Below, one piece after another: positions 1 through 10,773 of a stretch of 64,000 bases of DNA; position 1 is the first letter of the stretch, and each line of letters begins with the position of its first letter. The notes beneath the pieces were generated by a model that had not been told where the DNA came from, ran no database searches, and worked only from the letters and a program-made list of their open reading frames with translations. A program made the position numbers and the translations under genes. The DNA is taken from positions 23,120,088-23,184,087 of the forward strand of contig CM057157.1 of assembly GCA_029962745.1 (NCBI GenBank), written 5' to 3'. Origin of the DNA: Echinometra lucunter (lineage: Eukaryota > Echinodermata > Echinoidea > Camarodonta > Echinometridae).

Positions 1-108
1 ACCATTTTCCTTTTCCTTGTTTCCCCCTTTCTTTTCTCTTTCCTTCTCCTTTCTTTTCTCTTTCTCTTTTTTTTTTGCCAGCCGATGGGGGGGGGGGGGG
101 GGGGGGGG
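1..108. repeat. Pyrimidine-rich low-complexity tract ending in a G22 run
   Basis: Positions 1-76 are almost pure C/T on the + strand. An uninterrupted run of 22 G follows at 87-108. No coding signal is seen. Confidence 0.85.
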
Positions 109-427
109 CACGTGTCCCCGTGCTCCCCCCGTAGGTACACCACTATTCACATTACATTGGACATCTTCCTAAACATGAAAATAAATTACATCTATAGAGT
201 AGAACCTCATATAGCGAGTTCAGATATAACAAGATAATTTTACTGGTTCCAACTTTTTATATTTCTTGGAATGTAAAAAACACTGAATAAAGAGTAGTGG
301 AGTACATTACAGTAGGCCTATACGTATTTTAATTCATCAAGCAATTCATCAAGCAGCAAAATACAAACAAAAATGTATTGAATGTCAATACTTTAGAAAA
401 GGCGCAACACGGCACGGCCGCTACTGC

Positions 428-535
428 TTGGACTCGTGCGTGACTCGGCGCCGAGTCACGAGTCACGAATTCTGGGACCGAGTCTGAGTCCGAGTCCAAG
501 TGAGAAAAACTGGAGTCGAGTCCGAGTCCATATTC
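428..535. repeat. Degenerate GAGTCC hexamer array with a 22-bp palindrome
   Basis: Repeated GAGTC/GACTC words fill this stretch. Positions 439-460 are a perfect palindrome with half-site CGTGACTCGGC. It is GC-richer than its surroundings. No gene is visible. Confidence 0.6.
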
Positions 536-550
536 GAGCCACACAGCACT

Positions 551-946
551 GTTGACCATTGACACTGCACGGTAGAAGAGATCGAAATCGGGTATTAACC
601 GTTTTCTATTTTCTCAGTTTTAAAATTGTGAGTAAAATTAACGAAAACCCTTGAGAAATAGTCGAGGCCTGATTTTAATAGTAAGGCGACAAAAATTTAA
701 GATTTCTTACAAAATGTTGAACCCTTGCAAATGCTCAGGTATTAGGCCATACTGGGGTGCAGTATTTAGCAAGAGGCAGCTGAAACTTACATGAATGCAA
801 GCAAAGCAACGACAATATTGCATCATTATTTCTAAAATTCTGAACCCTTAAAAAAAAACTTGTTTAAAATCTATTATAGGGAGCCCGAAATAATGAGATT
901 CTGAGAAGAAATGATAATGCGAGGGAGCAAAGCGACCGAGCTATAT
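551..946 (+). repeat. Dispersed repeat, copy 1 of a local pair
   Basis: This block of about 395 bp aligns in the same orientation with 1863-2252. The copies share long blocks such as CTCAGGTATTAGGCCATACT and differ by scattered substitutions and small indels. No long ORF or terminal inverted repeat is visible, so the class is unknown. It ends in the motif GAGGGAGCAAAGCGACCGAGC, a relative of the GCTCGCTTCGCTCGC words seen elsewhere in the window. Confidence 0.75.
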
Positions 947-1019
947 CATTTCCACTAAAAAGATTTTGGCACTATAAACCCTCAAAAAAATCTATTTCTG
1001 ACGCAGTTATCCTGCCAAT

Positions 1020-1180
1020 GGGCGGGGGCGCAAAATCCTTTACAATATATTGTTTTATTTAATTTTCCTTTTTCTTTCTTTTTCTCTTTTGTGTTTTTTT
1101 TTGCACCCCCTCAAAGTGCCGCCCGGAGCACTTGCCCCCTTGCCCCCTTGCCCCTCCCCCCGGCAGACACGCCACTGTGT
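1020..1180. mobile_element. Remnant of a cagtggcgt-type element, right end
   Basis: A G-rich start, a T/C-rich middle and a C-rich stretch ending in GGCAGACACGCCACTG. The end is the reverse complement of the CAGTGGCGT start seen at 1631. It is non-coding, and assignment to a superfamily is not possible from this fragment. Confidence 0.4.
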
Positions 1181-1630
1181 TTATTAACCATTATGGCTCC
1201 TAAGCCAATATCAAATTAAATGTGCAAGTTAAAATCTTTTTGTGAATATCTATAATAAGTTGACACGGTTGAAATACAAAGCGGTTTCTCTTAATTCAAA
1301 TTAAGCGCAGTGAAGCATAACATATCAGAAACGTATTAAGTTAGGCTCGTGCTTTTGATCTGTGAATTTGCATAGATATTGTAAAAGAAAAAATGAATAC
1401 AAAATATTTATTAATCATAATAATAACCTCAAAACTTTCAGGCAAATACCACATTATGACATTTAAAAAAAAAAACAAAACATTTCAAACTTATAAATGA
1501 ATTATGCAGGTATCACATGGCTGAGAATTAGTTTTGTTCTTTTTGTTACTCAACGCAATTAGGCATGAGCAAATAAGAAAGGGAAAGTGTCTTGTTTTTA
1601 CGTTTCTGAAAGCAATTATTATGCTTATTC
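1181..1630. other. AT-rich stretch without recognisable features
   Basis: No ORF, repeat pair or splice-site pair stands out. Confidence 0.4.
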
Positions 1631-1700
1631 AGTGGCGTATCTAGGAATTATATCGCCCGGGGCCAACAATGGAGTTGCGCCCCCCCCCCCCTCCCGATTG
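1631..1700. mobile_element. Remnant of a cagtggcgt-type element, left end
   Basis: It begins CAGTGGCGTATCTAGG and runs into a C-rich block at 1680-1692, mirroring the right end at 1166-1180. Only the terminus is recognisable. Confidence 0.35.
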
Positions 1701-1862
1701 CCCAAACATCATGGTACAAGTGTTTAATTCTTCACTGTTATGAAAATGTACATGATTAAATTAACGCATCGATGGAATGAAGCGACCAAGCGGCATTTTT
1801 TTTTTCAAATTTTAATCCGTTAAAACGCAATTCCTTGTGCATTTTACCCAGGATATTTGGCA

Positions 1863-2252
1863 ATTGACCACTGACAATGAACGGTAGAGAAGATCGAAAT
1901 TAGGTATTAATAAACAGTTTCCTATTTTCTCAGTTTTAAAATTGGGTGTAGAATTAACGAAAACCCTTTAGAAATAGCCAAGGCCCGATTTTGATAGCAA
2001 GGGAACAAAAAGATTTCTTACAAATGTTTAACCTTTGCAAGTGCTCAGGTATTAGGCCATACTGGGGTGCAGTAATTAGCAAGAGGCAGATGAAGCTTAC
2101 ATGACAGCGAGCAAAGCAATTGCAATTGCATCTCAATTTTTAAAAATTCTGAGCCCCTTTTGAAAAAACTGTTCAAAACTATTATAAGGAGAGCGAAATT
2201 AATAGATTCTGAGAGGAAATGATAATGCGAAGGAGCAAAGGGAGCAAATATA
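1863..2252 (+). repeat. Dispersed repeat, copy 2 of a local pair
   Basis: A diverged direct copy of 551-946, separated from it by about 0.9 kb. Short reading frames on either strand are broken differently in the two copies, which argues against conserved coding. Confidence 0.75.
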
Positions 2253-2566
2253 TTCGCGATTTTCAAGAGGGATAGAGCGTATTAGTTCGCAACTACGCGA
2301 GAGCAAAGAAGTGGGTGTCAGGAGAGATCAAAAAAGAAGTTAGGGCCGGCCTCTTACGAGGTCGAGGTACGCGTCGAAACATCTACGTACATCTGGAAGC
2401 GTCACACAGACCAGATCCTGAAACGCGAATAGCCAAAAGCGCGAAAACATCGGGAACGGAAACAAAACGCAAGACGATCCGAATTTCGACTTTGGTACAC
2501 CAACCTTGAATGAGGAGAGTGATCTCAGAGAAGATGACAAACGCGAAACCATCCGCGAGGAAACAT

Positions 2567-2730
2567 CAGGGGAGCGTTTCATGAAAGGATTTGTCGGATG
2601 TTTTATCCGACAAAGTCTGTTTTATCCGACAGTTGCCATAGTAACGATGCTTCTCAGCCAATCAAAATCAAGGAAAGATGTCAGATCTGACAACTTGTCA
2701 GACAACAAATGTTGATAAAACGCTCCCCTG
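2567..2730. mobile_element. MITE with GGGGAGCGTTT terminal inverted repeats
   Basis: The 164-bp element starts CAGGGGAGCGTTT and ends AAACGCTCCCCTG, perfect 13-bp inverted repeats. Just inside the left end, TTTGTCGGAT and ATCCGACAAA form a subterminal hairpin. The same architecture occurs at 40512-40654. It is non-coding and presumably moved by a transposase encoded elsewhere. Confidence 0.8.
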
Positions 2731-4392
2731 ATACTAGTAGCAACGACGCAATCGTGTCAGAGCGAAAAGAATGCCAAAAGCGGAATACGAAGAAACCTGA
2801 TTATTACGGGTTTTGAACTTTAACTGAACTTGACCTCGGACTTGAATAACGGATTACGGACTATGATTATCGATAATATTGATAATATTTTCTATTACCT
2901 TGAAACGATAATTGTATCATAAGCACATTCATCCCAAGTGGATTCGGAACTTTTAATGTACACATAATTTTTGGAATTCAAATTCTAAATATTTTCCTGC
3001 ATAATAAAGAAAGAAATTTAAACTTCTTTGAATTGAATTTGGTCATTAAAAAAACCCACTAGATTTATTTACAAAATGAATTATTCATTTTTGATCATGA
3101 ATATTGATGGTGCTTAGGTCGGCCTTCTAATGGATCTGGACAAAATGGCGCAGCTTTAGGGGCCTGGTTAGACCAGCCATCTTAGTGTCCTCTCGTGATC
3201 ATTTCTAGCTCTTAGAAATCATCTTAATTCGTCAATGATACAGAATTAAACATGTCAATAACTACAGGGGAATCGTTTTTTTTTTTTTTTTTAATCTTTC
3301 AGATGATTAAGAAGTAGCATAAATCGTTGAGAATATCTCTTACGTATCAATAAGAACAAGACTGGAGAAATGAGAAGGTGTGAGGGTGAGCTATTTCATA
3401 AAAATTAGTCAGACCACATCCAAGTCTTCTTTACAGGTAATTGATTTTTAGTAGTTTTTGTCCAGTCGCAGGCAGAAGAGCAATGACCCTACTGTCTTAT
3501 GTCCAGGCTGATAGGACTTTTGAACTGGAATTTAATCTCTCTCTAAAAAAAAAAGAGCTGACATAAGATTTCATTTTACTGTAAGCTCCACCACCCACCC
3601 TTTACCGAGTGATTACAAGAACCATCATGGTCCATAAGATAGCTCTGTAAACCACCATCTAAATCATCATTAGCAGTTTAATTGTTTATTGATTAAAACT
3701 GGAATGAATGTTAAATGTAAGCTATACGATGAAGAATACGATATGACTTTCGTCATAGAAATGTCAGCATCAAACTAGAACGAAATCCATGAAATTTGCA
3801 AATGATGGGGTTTTTCCCATTTAAGTGGCAAGGTTTTTCCGTAAAAGGGTCTTAGTGAAATTGATTGCTTTGATAATCGCGTTGACAAATATTAGTCGGT
3901 ATTTGATAGCAGCTAATGGAAGGAGAACTGTTTTGAGAGTAAGAAAGATTTTAAAAGTTTGATTGTGAAAACACCAGGGTAAACGTTAGTCGGCATGCAG
4001 CCGCAAACTCTGGTCGGTGGAACACGTTTTAGAGGTCTGGATATGATTATTAGAGGTCCGAAGTATACTTTATAATTATATACCTTATACCATCAAAGGT
4101 TCATTTGGCCCAGTTATTTACGCGATGGAAATGACGCAGAAGACCATTCTTAATCAAGAAATAAGTTTCTTGACGGCAGGATTGTGACAGTGACGAGCGC
4201 AATCTCTTCTGCTTCATGAAGGGGTAATAATGATTTTAAAAATTGCAAAATTTATACATTAAAAACAATTTTGATGAGCTGATACTATGGGTTCATTGAT
4301 AAACACAGGTAATGACGAATTCGAAGTAATGCCTCGTGTGAACGGTCATCGATTGCGTCATTACATGCGCTAATCGGGCTTGTGATACGCCA
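2731..4392. other. Non-coding stretch
   Basis: AT-rich unique-looking sequence with short A and T runs. I see no exon candidate with both splice sites, no inverted-repeat element and no RNA gene. Confidence 0.4.
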
Positions 4393-5360
4393 GTGATTTA
4401 TTACCTGAATGTACAGTTTGTATTGTTGTTTCCCTTTCCTTTCTCTCCCCCTCTCTCCCTATTCTTCTTTCTTGCTCTGCTTCTATCCTCTTTCCTAACT
4501 CTATGCCCTTTTGGGACATTACATGCACTTTTTGCAATACATGTATTACATTTCATGTTTCCCACTAGGGGATTTTTTTTACCTGATTTTCATCAGCTGA
4601 AGAATAATCATGTCTATGCCTACCTTGCCATAATTCATAATCTTTATTCCATTCCTCTGGGGTTCAGACAAGCAGTCACATTCCCACATCTAATAATTCC
4701 TTTAAGTGCCTAGTTCTTTTAGTGCTGTATGATTGTAATTGTATTTGTATTTGTTCTCTTTTTGATATACATGTACTTAATTATTACTCCCCTTCTCCCT
4801 AGCTGCTCCCTTTCTCTCCTCCTCCATTTCCTTGACTCTCTCCACTTCTCCTTATTCTCTTTTTCCTTGCTGATTTCGTTTTCCTCATATTACCTTTCAT
4901 CCTCTCGGATGTAAATTTTAAGGGAAATGAGACCCTGGGGAAGATTGGTTTGGTGGGGGGGGGGGGACATTTTGAGGGAGGTACTGTTGGGGTTGTTGGG
5001 GTGGGGTGGCGGTCATGTGTTTTGTTTTTTTGTTTTGTATTCTTCAGGTTGACAGGTTTGTCTGGGGTGATGGGTTCTTGTGGGTGGCTCTTTTATAGTG
5101 TATGCCCTTTTTTTTTTGGGGGGGGGGGGTGGGGGTTCTCTCTATTCTCTCCTTCCATGAAGGTTGATTTGTTTTCCCCTGCAGGGTCTCATTCTCCTTT
5201 GTTGTATTGTTATATTACGGGTATTTTATCAGTTGTAATTGATTGTTATTTATTCTGTAATTTGATTTCACATGTGTATACTATGTATATTTTTTATTTG
5301 TACACAAGGCATGTGTCGGTCTTTGGACCGTTTGTCCTTGTTTTTGATTGTGTTTAACTT
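4393..5360. repeat. Pyrimidine-rich then G-rich low-complexity region
   Basis: The first half is T/C-rich, and G runs occur at about 4957-4967 and 5118-5129. Open frames here are compositional: they are rich in Leu/Phe/Ser or Gly/Val and show no domain. Confidence 0.5.
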
Positions 5361-5411
5361 AACAAAATCCAATTTATATATAACTATTGCTCATTTTGTA
5401 ATCCCTTGTTC

Positions 5412-5632
5412 TTAAGGCCCCGTCACATTAGCGAAACGAGCTAACGAATGCCTAACGAACAGCTATTTTTTTAAAGTCCAGATACGCTCAAATTAGCTAA
5501 TATGTGATGGGACCTTTAGAACCCTATTGTGGCAAAGAATTTTAGCGTATTTGAGCATATCTGGACTTTAAAACAATAGCCGTTCGTTAGGCATTCGTTA
5601 GCTCGATTCGCTAATATGTGACGCGGCCTTTA
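5412..5632. mobile_element. MITE with about 80-bp inverted repeats and TTA target duplication
   Basis: The element (5415-5629) begins AGGCCCCGTCACATTAG and ends CTAATATGTGACGCGGCCT. The inverted match extends inward through CTAACGAATGCCTAACGAAC and AAAGTCCAGATACGCTCAAA, about 80 bp per arm. TTA flanks both sides (5412-5414, 5630-5632). A 3-bp TWA duplication is typical of PIF/Harbinger elements, so a non-autonomous Harbinger relative is likely. Confidence 0.8.
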
Positions 5633-5639
5633 TCGGGCG

Positions 5640-6235
5640 ATGTTCGTTATTCCGAAGGTCCGTTATTCCGAAACACGCACTTTGTATATACCTAGATGTT
5701 CGTTAGTCCGAAAATGAAAAAGGGCTCGTTAATTCGAACATTTGTGGCGTTATTCGGAAGGTTCGTTATTCCTAACGTTCGTTATTCCGAAGGTTCGTTT
5801 GTCCGAAAATAAAATAATGTTCGTTATTCCTAAGATTCGTTGATCCGAAAATGAGATAAGGTTCGTTTTTCCGAAGGTTCGTTAATCCGAAAATGAAATA
5901 GGGTTCGTTATTCCAAAAGTTCGATGTCCGAAATGAAATAAGGTTCGTTAGTCATTTTAGTCCGAAATAACTAACGAACTAACGAACCTTATTTCATTTT
6001 CGGACTAACGACCCTTCGGAATAACGAACCTTATTTCGTTTTCGAATTAACGAATCTTCAGAATAAGGAACCTTTTTTCATTTTCTGAGTAACAAACCTT
6101 CAGAATAAGGATCTTTTTTCATTGTTGGACTAACAAACCTTCGGAATAACGAACCTTATTTCATTTTAGGACTAACGAACCTTCGGACCAACGAACCTTC
6201 GGAATAAACGAACCTTTGGAATAACGAACTGTAAC
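5640..6235. mobile_element. Foldback element with minisatellite arms
   Basis: The left arm (about 5640-5960) is a tandem series of units built from TTCGTTATTCCGAAGG and TTCGTTAGTCCGAAAATGAA. The right arm (about 5965-6235) is the same series in reverse complement, such as CCTTCGGAATAACGAACC. The arms meet near 5965 with almost no loop. Units within an arm differ in length and sequence, as in foldback elements whose arms are internally repetitive. There is no coding sequence. Confidence 0.8.
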
Positions 6236-6430
6236 CGTTTTTAACGATACTGCCCCGGCTTCACGAAGAGCAAAAGATCACATGCAAGTTACACACGAGG
6301 TCTAAACGTAAAATGACACCCCGTAAGAGCCGGGTTTAGTGCCAATCGTGCAAGATTCGTCATTTTGGATCTCATCATGCCTGCGCTAATCAAGATTGTG
6401 GTTGCAAGAAGCGTGGTACTTCTGGATGCC

Positions 6431-6659
6431 GTTGCGTAAAAACTTGCTATTATATTAACTTTGTCATCAATGGTAACTACCATGGTAACGTTGCTCAACA
6501 GCCAATCAAAAAGCAGTATTCCATGAAAGTTACCTCTGATGACAAAGTCATCAATGGTAACTACCATGGTAACGTTGCTCAACAGCCAATCAAAAAGCAG
6601 TATTCCATGAAAGTTACCTCTGATGACAAAGTTACTATAGTTAGCAAGTTTTATGCAAC
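6431..6659. mobile_element. MITE with about 40-bp TIRs and an internal tandem duplication
   Basis: The left end GTTGCGTAAAAACTTGCTA is matched by the reverse complement of the right end, GTTGCATAAAACTTGCTA, and the match continues through the AACTTTGTCATCA word. Positions 6463-6546 are repeated exactly as 6547-6630, an 84-bp unit. The internal words GTTACCATGGTA and ATTGGCTGTTG also occur in the MITE at 14616-14774, so the two are related. Open frames across it arise because 84 is divisible by three. Confidence 0.7.
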
Positions 6660-6741
6660 TGCAGCTAGTGCTGTGTGTGCATTGCTAATTGCTGCATTCC
6701 CTCTTAATATGATAATGCTTTCATATGGCGCCCCGTAGTCT

Positions 6742-7301
6742 GTACCAGTTCATTGGCGTAAATCCCGGGGGGGGGGGGAAATGTGGGGATATATCCCCCA
6801 CTTTTTGAGAGGGGGAATGGCGTGTACAAATATCCCCCCTCTTTTTAAGGAAGAAATGATATTTGAATTAATCCTTAAACATAATTTTATCAATCTGTCG
6901 TAAACAACCATCATATTTTAGAATTTCTATTTGAAAATGCGATTGAAAACCAGAAAAGCGGTTATTTTTGGCTCGCTCGCTTCGCTCGCTCGTCATATTT
7001 TCAAATTTTCATGTGAAAATGCGATTGAAAACCAGAAAAGTGGTTATTTTTGGCTCGCTCGCTTTGCTCGCTCATCATGTTTTAGAATTTCTATTTGCAA
7101 ATGCGATTGAAAACCAGAAAAGTGGTAATTTTTGGCTCGCTCGCAAGATGAAAATCAAAATGTGTGTAAGTGGGGTCTGTGCAGGTTGGTGAGGGCGTGT
7201 GTTTATAATTATGTGTGAGTTCGACAGAAAAAAAATCGGCAAAAAGGTCGATCATCCCCCCCCCCACTCCTCAAAGTGGATTTACGCCGGTGGTACCAGT
7301 T
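6742..7301. mobile_element. Non-autonomous TIR element with 9-bp target duplication
   Basis: GTACCAGTT flanks both sides (6742-6750 and 7293-7301). Inside, CATTGGCGTAAATCC at the left faces GGATTTACGCCGGTG at the right, a 15-bp inverted repeat with two mismatches. G-rich and C-rich blocks lie next to the ends. The middle holds three copies of an 82-bp unit (6932, 7014 and 7096 onwards) with TGCGATTGAAAACCAGAAAA and GGCTCGCTCGCTTCGCTCGC. A related piece lies inverted at 35130-35395. A 9-bp duplication is compatible with Mutator-like or Merlin-like transposition, but no transposase is present. Confidence 0.75.
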
Positions 7302-9225
7302 AATGACGCTGTGCTGCGTCAGGCAAACAACGCTCCGTGTGCATCGAGCATTAAACAATGCATGAAAATTTATGATATTTAATGGACGCACAATATGTTC
7401 CTTATACACCTTCCAATGATTCTAATTGGTCCCCATTTCTGTCACTGCCCCGTTGAGACATCATTCCACGACTATGGCATTACCAGTCACGAGAACTCTG
7501 AAAAATAAATTCTTTCTAGTGACACACTGACTAAAAGTTAAAAGTTAAATGGGGACCTAACTCAACCAGGTCAGGTTTTATTAGGTTCCCCCACATTGCT
7601 TTATACTGTATGGTTTTACTGGAGATTACCAACTGCATTCAAAACATTGTAATGTTAGTACTCTGATTTCTCAATTTATGTTTTACTTCATTTGATACAT
7701 ATGTTTTTTGTATTTTGTTATTGATTCTGCTTATTGATGCAAGTTGATGTGGAAATAAAGAAATCCAATCAAAAGAAAGTATTATCAAGTAAGATATACA
7801 GCAATAAAGCGTCCAGAGAGTCCAAAAGAAGCGCATAGCGACGCTATAGCAATTCATTATCAACATCATGATCATCATCATGATCATCATCACCATCATT
7901 ATAATCTAGATCAAAGTAAAAACAATATTTTATTATCCAGAACAAACGAGATCAAATTTTTTTCACATCAATAAGAAATTCTTTCAGCATTGGTCCAAAA
8001 CGTTTCTTTGCCATTCCTTTCAACTCGTCCAACATTTCAATTTAGGATAAAGGTACAGAACTTCAGTCCACAAAGGCTTTGCGTTCTATCATATCATTTT
8101 TATAACTACTGATCCTGCATATTATGTGGCTTAATGGTCTAATGCATTCGGGGAATGCTGCAGTGATGCTGGGGAGGGCGTATCTCATATTGGGTCGCAT
8201 TGCTTGTTTTGGTAGGCTGTTAGAGCACCCAGCCTCTGTTCAAGGATGTTTTAGCCCCATGTTCTCTTCACTTTGTTCTTGATAATCCCCATCCTCTTTT
8301 TAATCAGTAAATATACCTACATAACTGCCTTTTTCATCCACTTTCTCTCCTTCTCTTTTTCATCACGTCCATATTACTTATGTAAAGATTTATTTCCCAG
8401 TATACTCATGATATTGTGATATATACTTGGATTATCATTTTTCCAATTCTATATGATCAGGAAGTTTTCCTATCACCTTGCATTATTAAGTTGTTGCTTT
8501 CCAAAATAGTATAACTGCACGAATATCGATATTGTGCTTGTATGCAGATAGGAAGATAAAGTTTGATGAATTGCCAAAAACAATTTATTTGAGTGGACGC
8601 TTTTTATCATCATCGTTATTTTCACGTTTTATCTTTAGAAAATCAGGGTAGTCTCTGCAAAGCCTAAAGGCCTGCTTTAAAAGAGCCCAGTGAAGTTTCC
8701 CATGAAACACGAAATAATTTAGTAGTATTCGCTGCTCACTAGCTGGAACAAGTCATGCTGTAAACATGGTAAATGTTCAGCATTTGGTGATTGAAAATCA
8801 AATATGTATGACACCATTTAAGTTAATTGAAAAAAAGATGATAGTAAGTGAAGGCACAGCGGAAGGGTATTAAGACAGAAAAAAGGGGGAGGGGAAAGAG
8901 TTTAAAAGTTTATATTTGCGTCTTTTGTTCACAACCTGCAATCAAAGTAGTAACCGAAATACAGTGCCGCTTTGGGGTAAACCATGCAGATCTTTAAAAC
9001 ATTGCGGTGGAAGTGGGGAAGGGATTTTCCCCAAATGATAGGGTGGAGGGGTGCGAGTGCTTTTCACGATCAGCCTCTGGTTCTGTAATACCTTTAAACA
9101 AAACAGGATTGACAGTGTAGAATGGGAAGAAAAATCTTTCCTTGGACAGTTCAGAGGCGGGTGATGTACTTGGGCGGACTCGAGTTCTTTAGATTTATAT
9201 TGCACGCAGCAAGATGCCTTTATTC
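7302..9225. other. Non-coding stretch
   Basis: A short CAT/ATG-rich microsatellite lies at about 7855-7895. Nothing else is recognisable: no credible exon, RNA gene or paired repeat. Confidence 0.4.
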
Positions 9226-9285
9226 ATCGGGGGGGGGGGGGGGTACGCCTTCTTCATCTTTTTCAGGATACGCCACCGTGTTGGA
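9226..9285. mobile_element. Terminal remnant of a cagtggcgt-type element
   Basis: A G run at about 9228-9242 is followed by GGATACGCCACCGTG, resembling the CGCCACTG ends elsewhere in the window. The left end was not found. Confidence 0.3.
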
Positions 9286-10735
9286 CCTTTACCTAATAAA
9301 CTCACAACTTTGTCAGCCGCAGACACGTGACGAATGTCATCAATTGCCAGCCAATTATCTGCTTTAAACAGAAGGCGTGCATAAAATAAACAGACTACTT
9401 TAGCAACACTTTCTCCGAACCGTTGACATTACTCTTTCCCCGTGGTGGCTTTTCTTCGAAAGCTGGCATATTAAGAAAAAAAAAGTCTTCATTGCGAATC
9501 GGAGAAGATGGATCTGAATTAATATTCCACCATCCTTCTGCCTTGTGGATTTGACACGCACAGACAGAATCCGATTTGAGTCATTTATTTGGGCTGGCGT
9601 AATACAAGTGTGTTTGTTGGATAAACAATGGCAAGCGTGTATTTGCTGACAGTCATTGAACCAGTCATGCCAGTGGTCATTCAAGATTGCAGGGAAAGAT
9701 TGAGTGGTGGCGTTGTCAGTCAAAAGAAAACTAATCTAAGTATACCCAATGGTGCAGCTAAAGAGGGCACGTCCCCCACCCCCTTAAAATGAGAAAAGAA
9801 AATGGATAGAGCTAAAGAGAGATGGGAGAGGAGGAACAGGGTGGAACAAGAAAAGGGAAAGGACCTCTCCTATCTTTCTAAACAGCGGCTGTGCTCATTC
9901 GAATTTTATTCAGGGAGTAAGTCTGCTGCCCCCACCAGAAAGTGCCCCTAAATGGTTGGACCTACCCTACGCCACTACCTCTAACTCACGTAGCAATCTC
10001 ATATTGAAATGATTGAAATACACAGACACGGAGAGGTACCTGGTAGTGAATAGAATTTTTTATAATGAATGATTGTATGGCAAGTGGAAATTATATAAAT
10101 TGGTTTTTTCTTTGATTGAAGGGGATGGTTGAGAAGGGGAGCAGAAAAAAAAAATCCTGAATGGTATTCAATTCTAAAGGGAAGTGATTCACTTCTAGTC
10201 TGAGATAGGGCAAAATGAGTTGACGCAAAACGATAGGGAAACCCATATTGTGATCGCGTTTGTCATAATTATGTGAAAGAAACTTCTTTCACAATCTTTC
10301 ATGGCTACACCTAATTGGTATGAGTTTTTTCATTTCCCCTTTTTTTCTTTAAAAAAAGAATATTTGGCATTAGAAGCCCATCCGGGATTTTAAACTGAGT
10401 TGCTAATTAGTTCATGATCAACATGAACTTCTCTCCTTCACCTTTGAAAAATCTTCTCGTTCAACCTATCAAAAAGAAAGGGAAGTAGTATAAAACGTTT
10501 TGAATTAGAATCCTAAAGTTTAATCACTGAACATGGTAGTGAGAAAGGATAAGTTCATCAAGACGACCATTGATATTAATTACAGTAATGTGATGTTATC
10601 TTTAACATATTCAAGGAAAGCAGAAAGTATGAAATAATTTGTAGGGGAGAGTTCGTTTGAAGATTACAAACAAAACGCTTTAAAGAAACAAATTACTTTT
10701 GCTTTATGACGTCAGTATTCGTCATTATTACACAC

Positions 10736-10739
<4 letters not shown>
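9286..10739. other. Non-coding stretch
   Basis: No convincing coding or repeat structure is seen. Confidence 0.4.

Positions 10740-10772
<33 letters not shown>
10740..10772. repeat. (CA)n microsatellite
   Basis: About 16 uninterrupted CA units. Confidence 0.95.
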
Positions 10773-10773
<1 letters not shown>

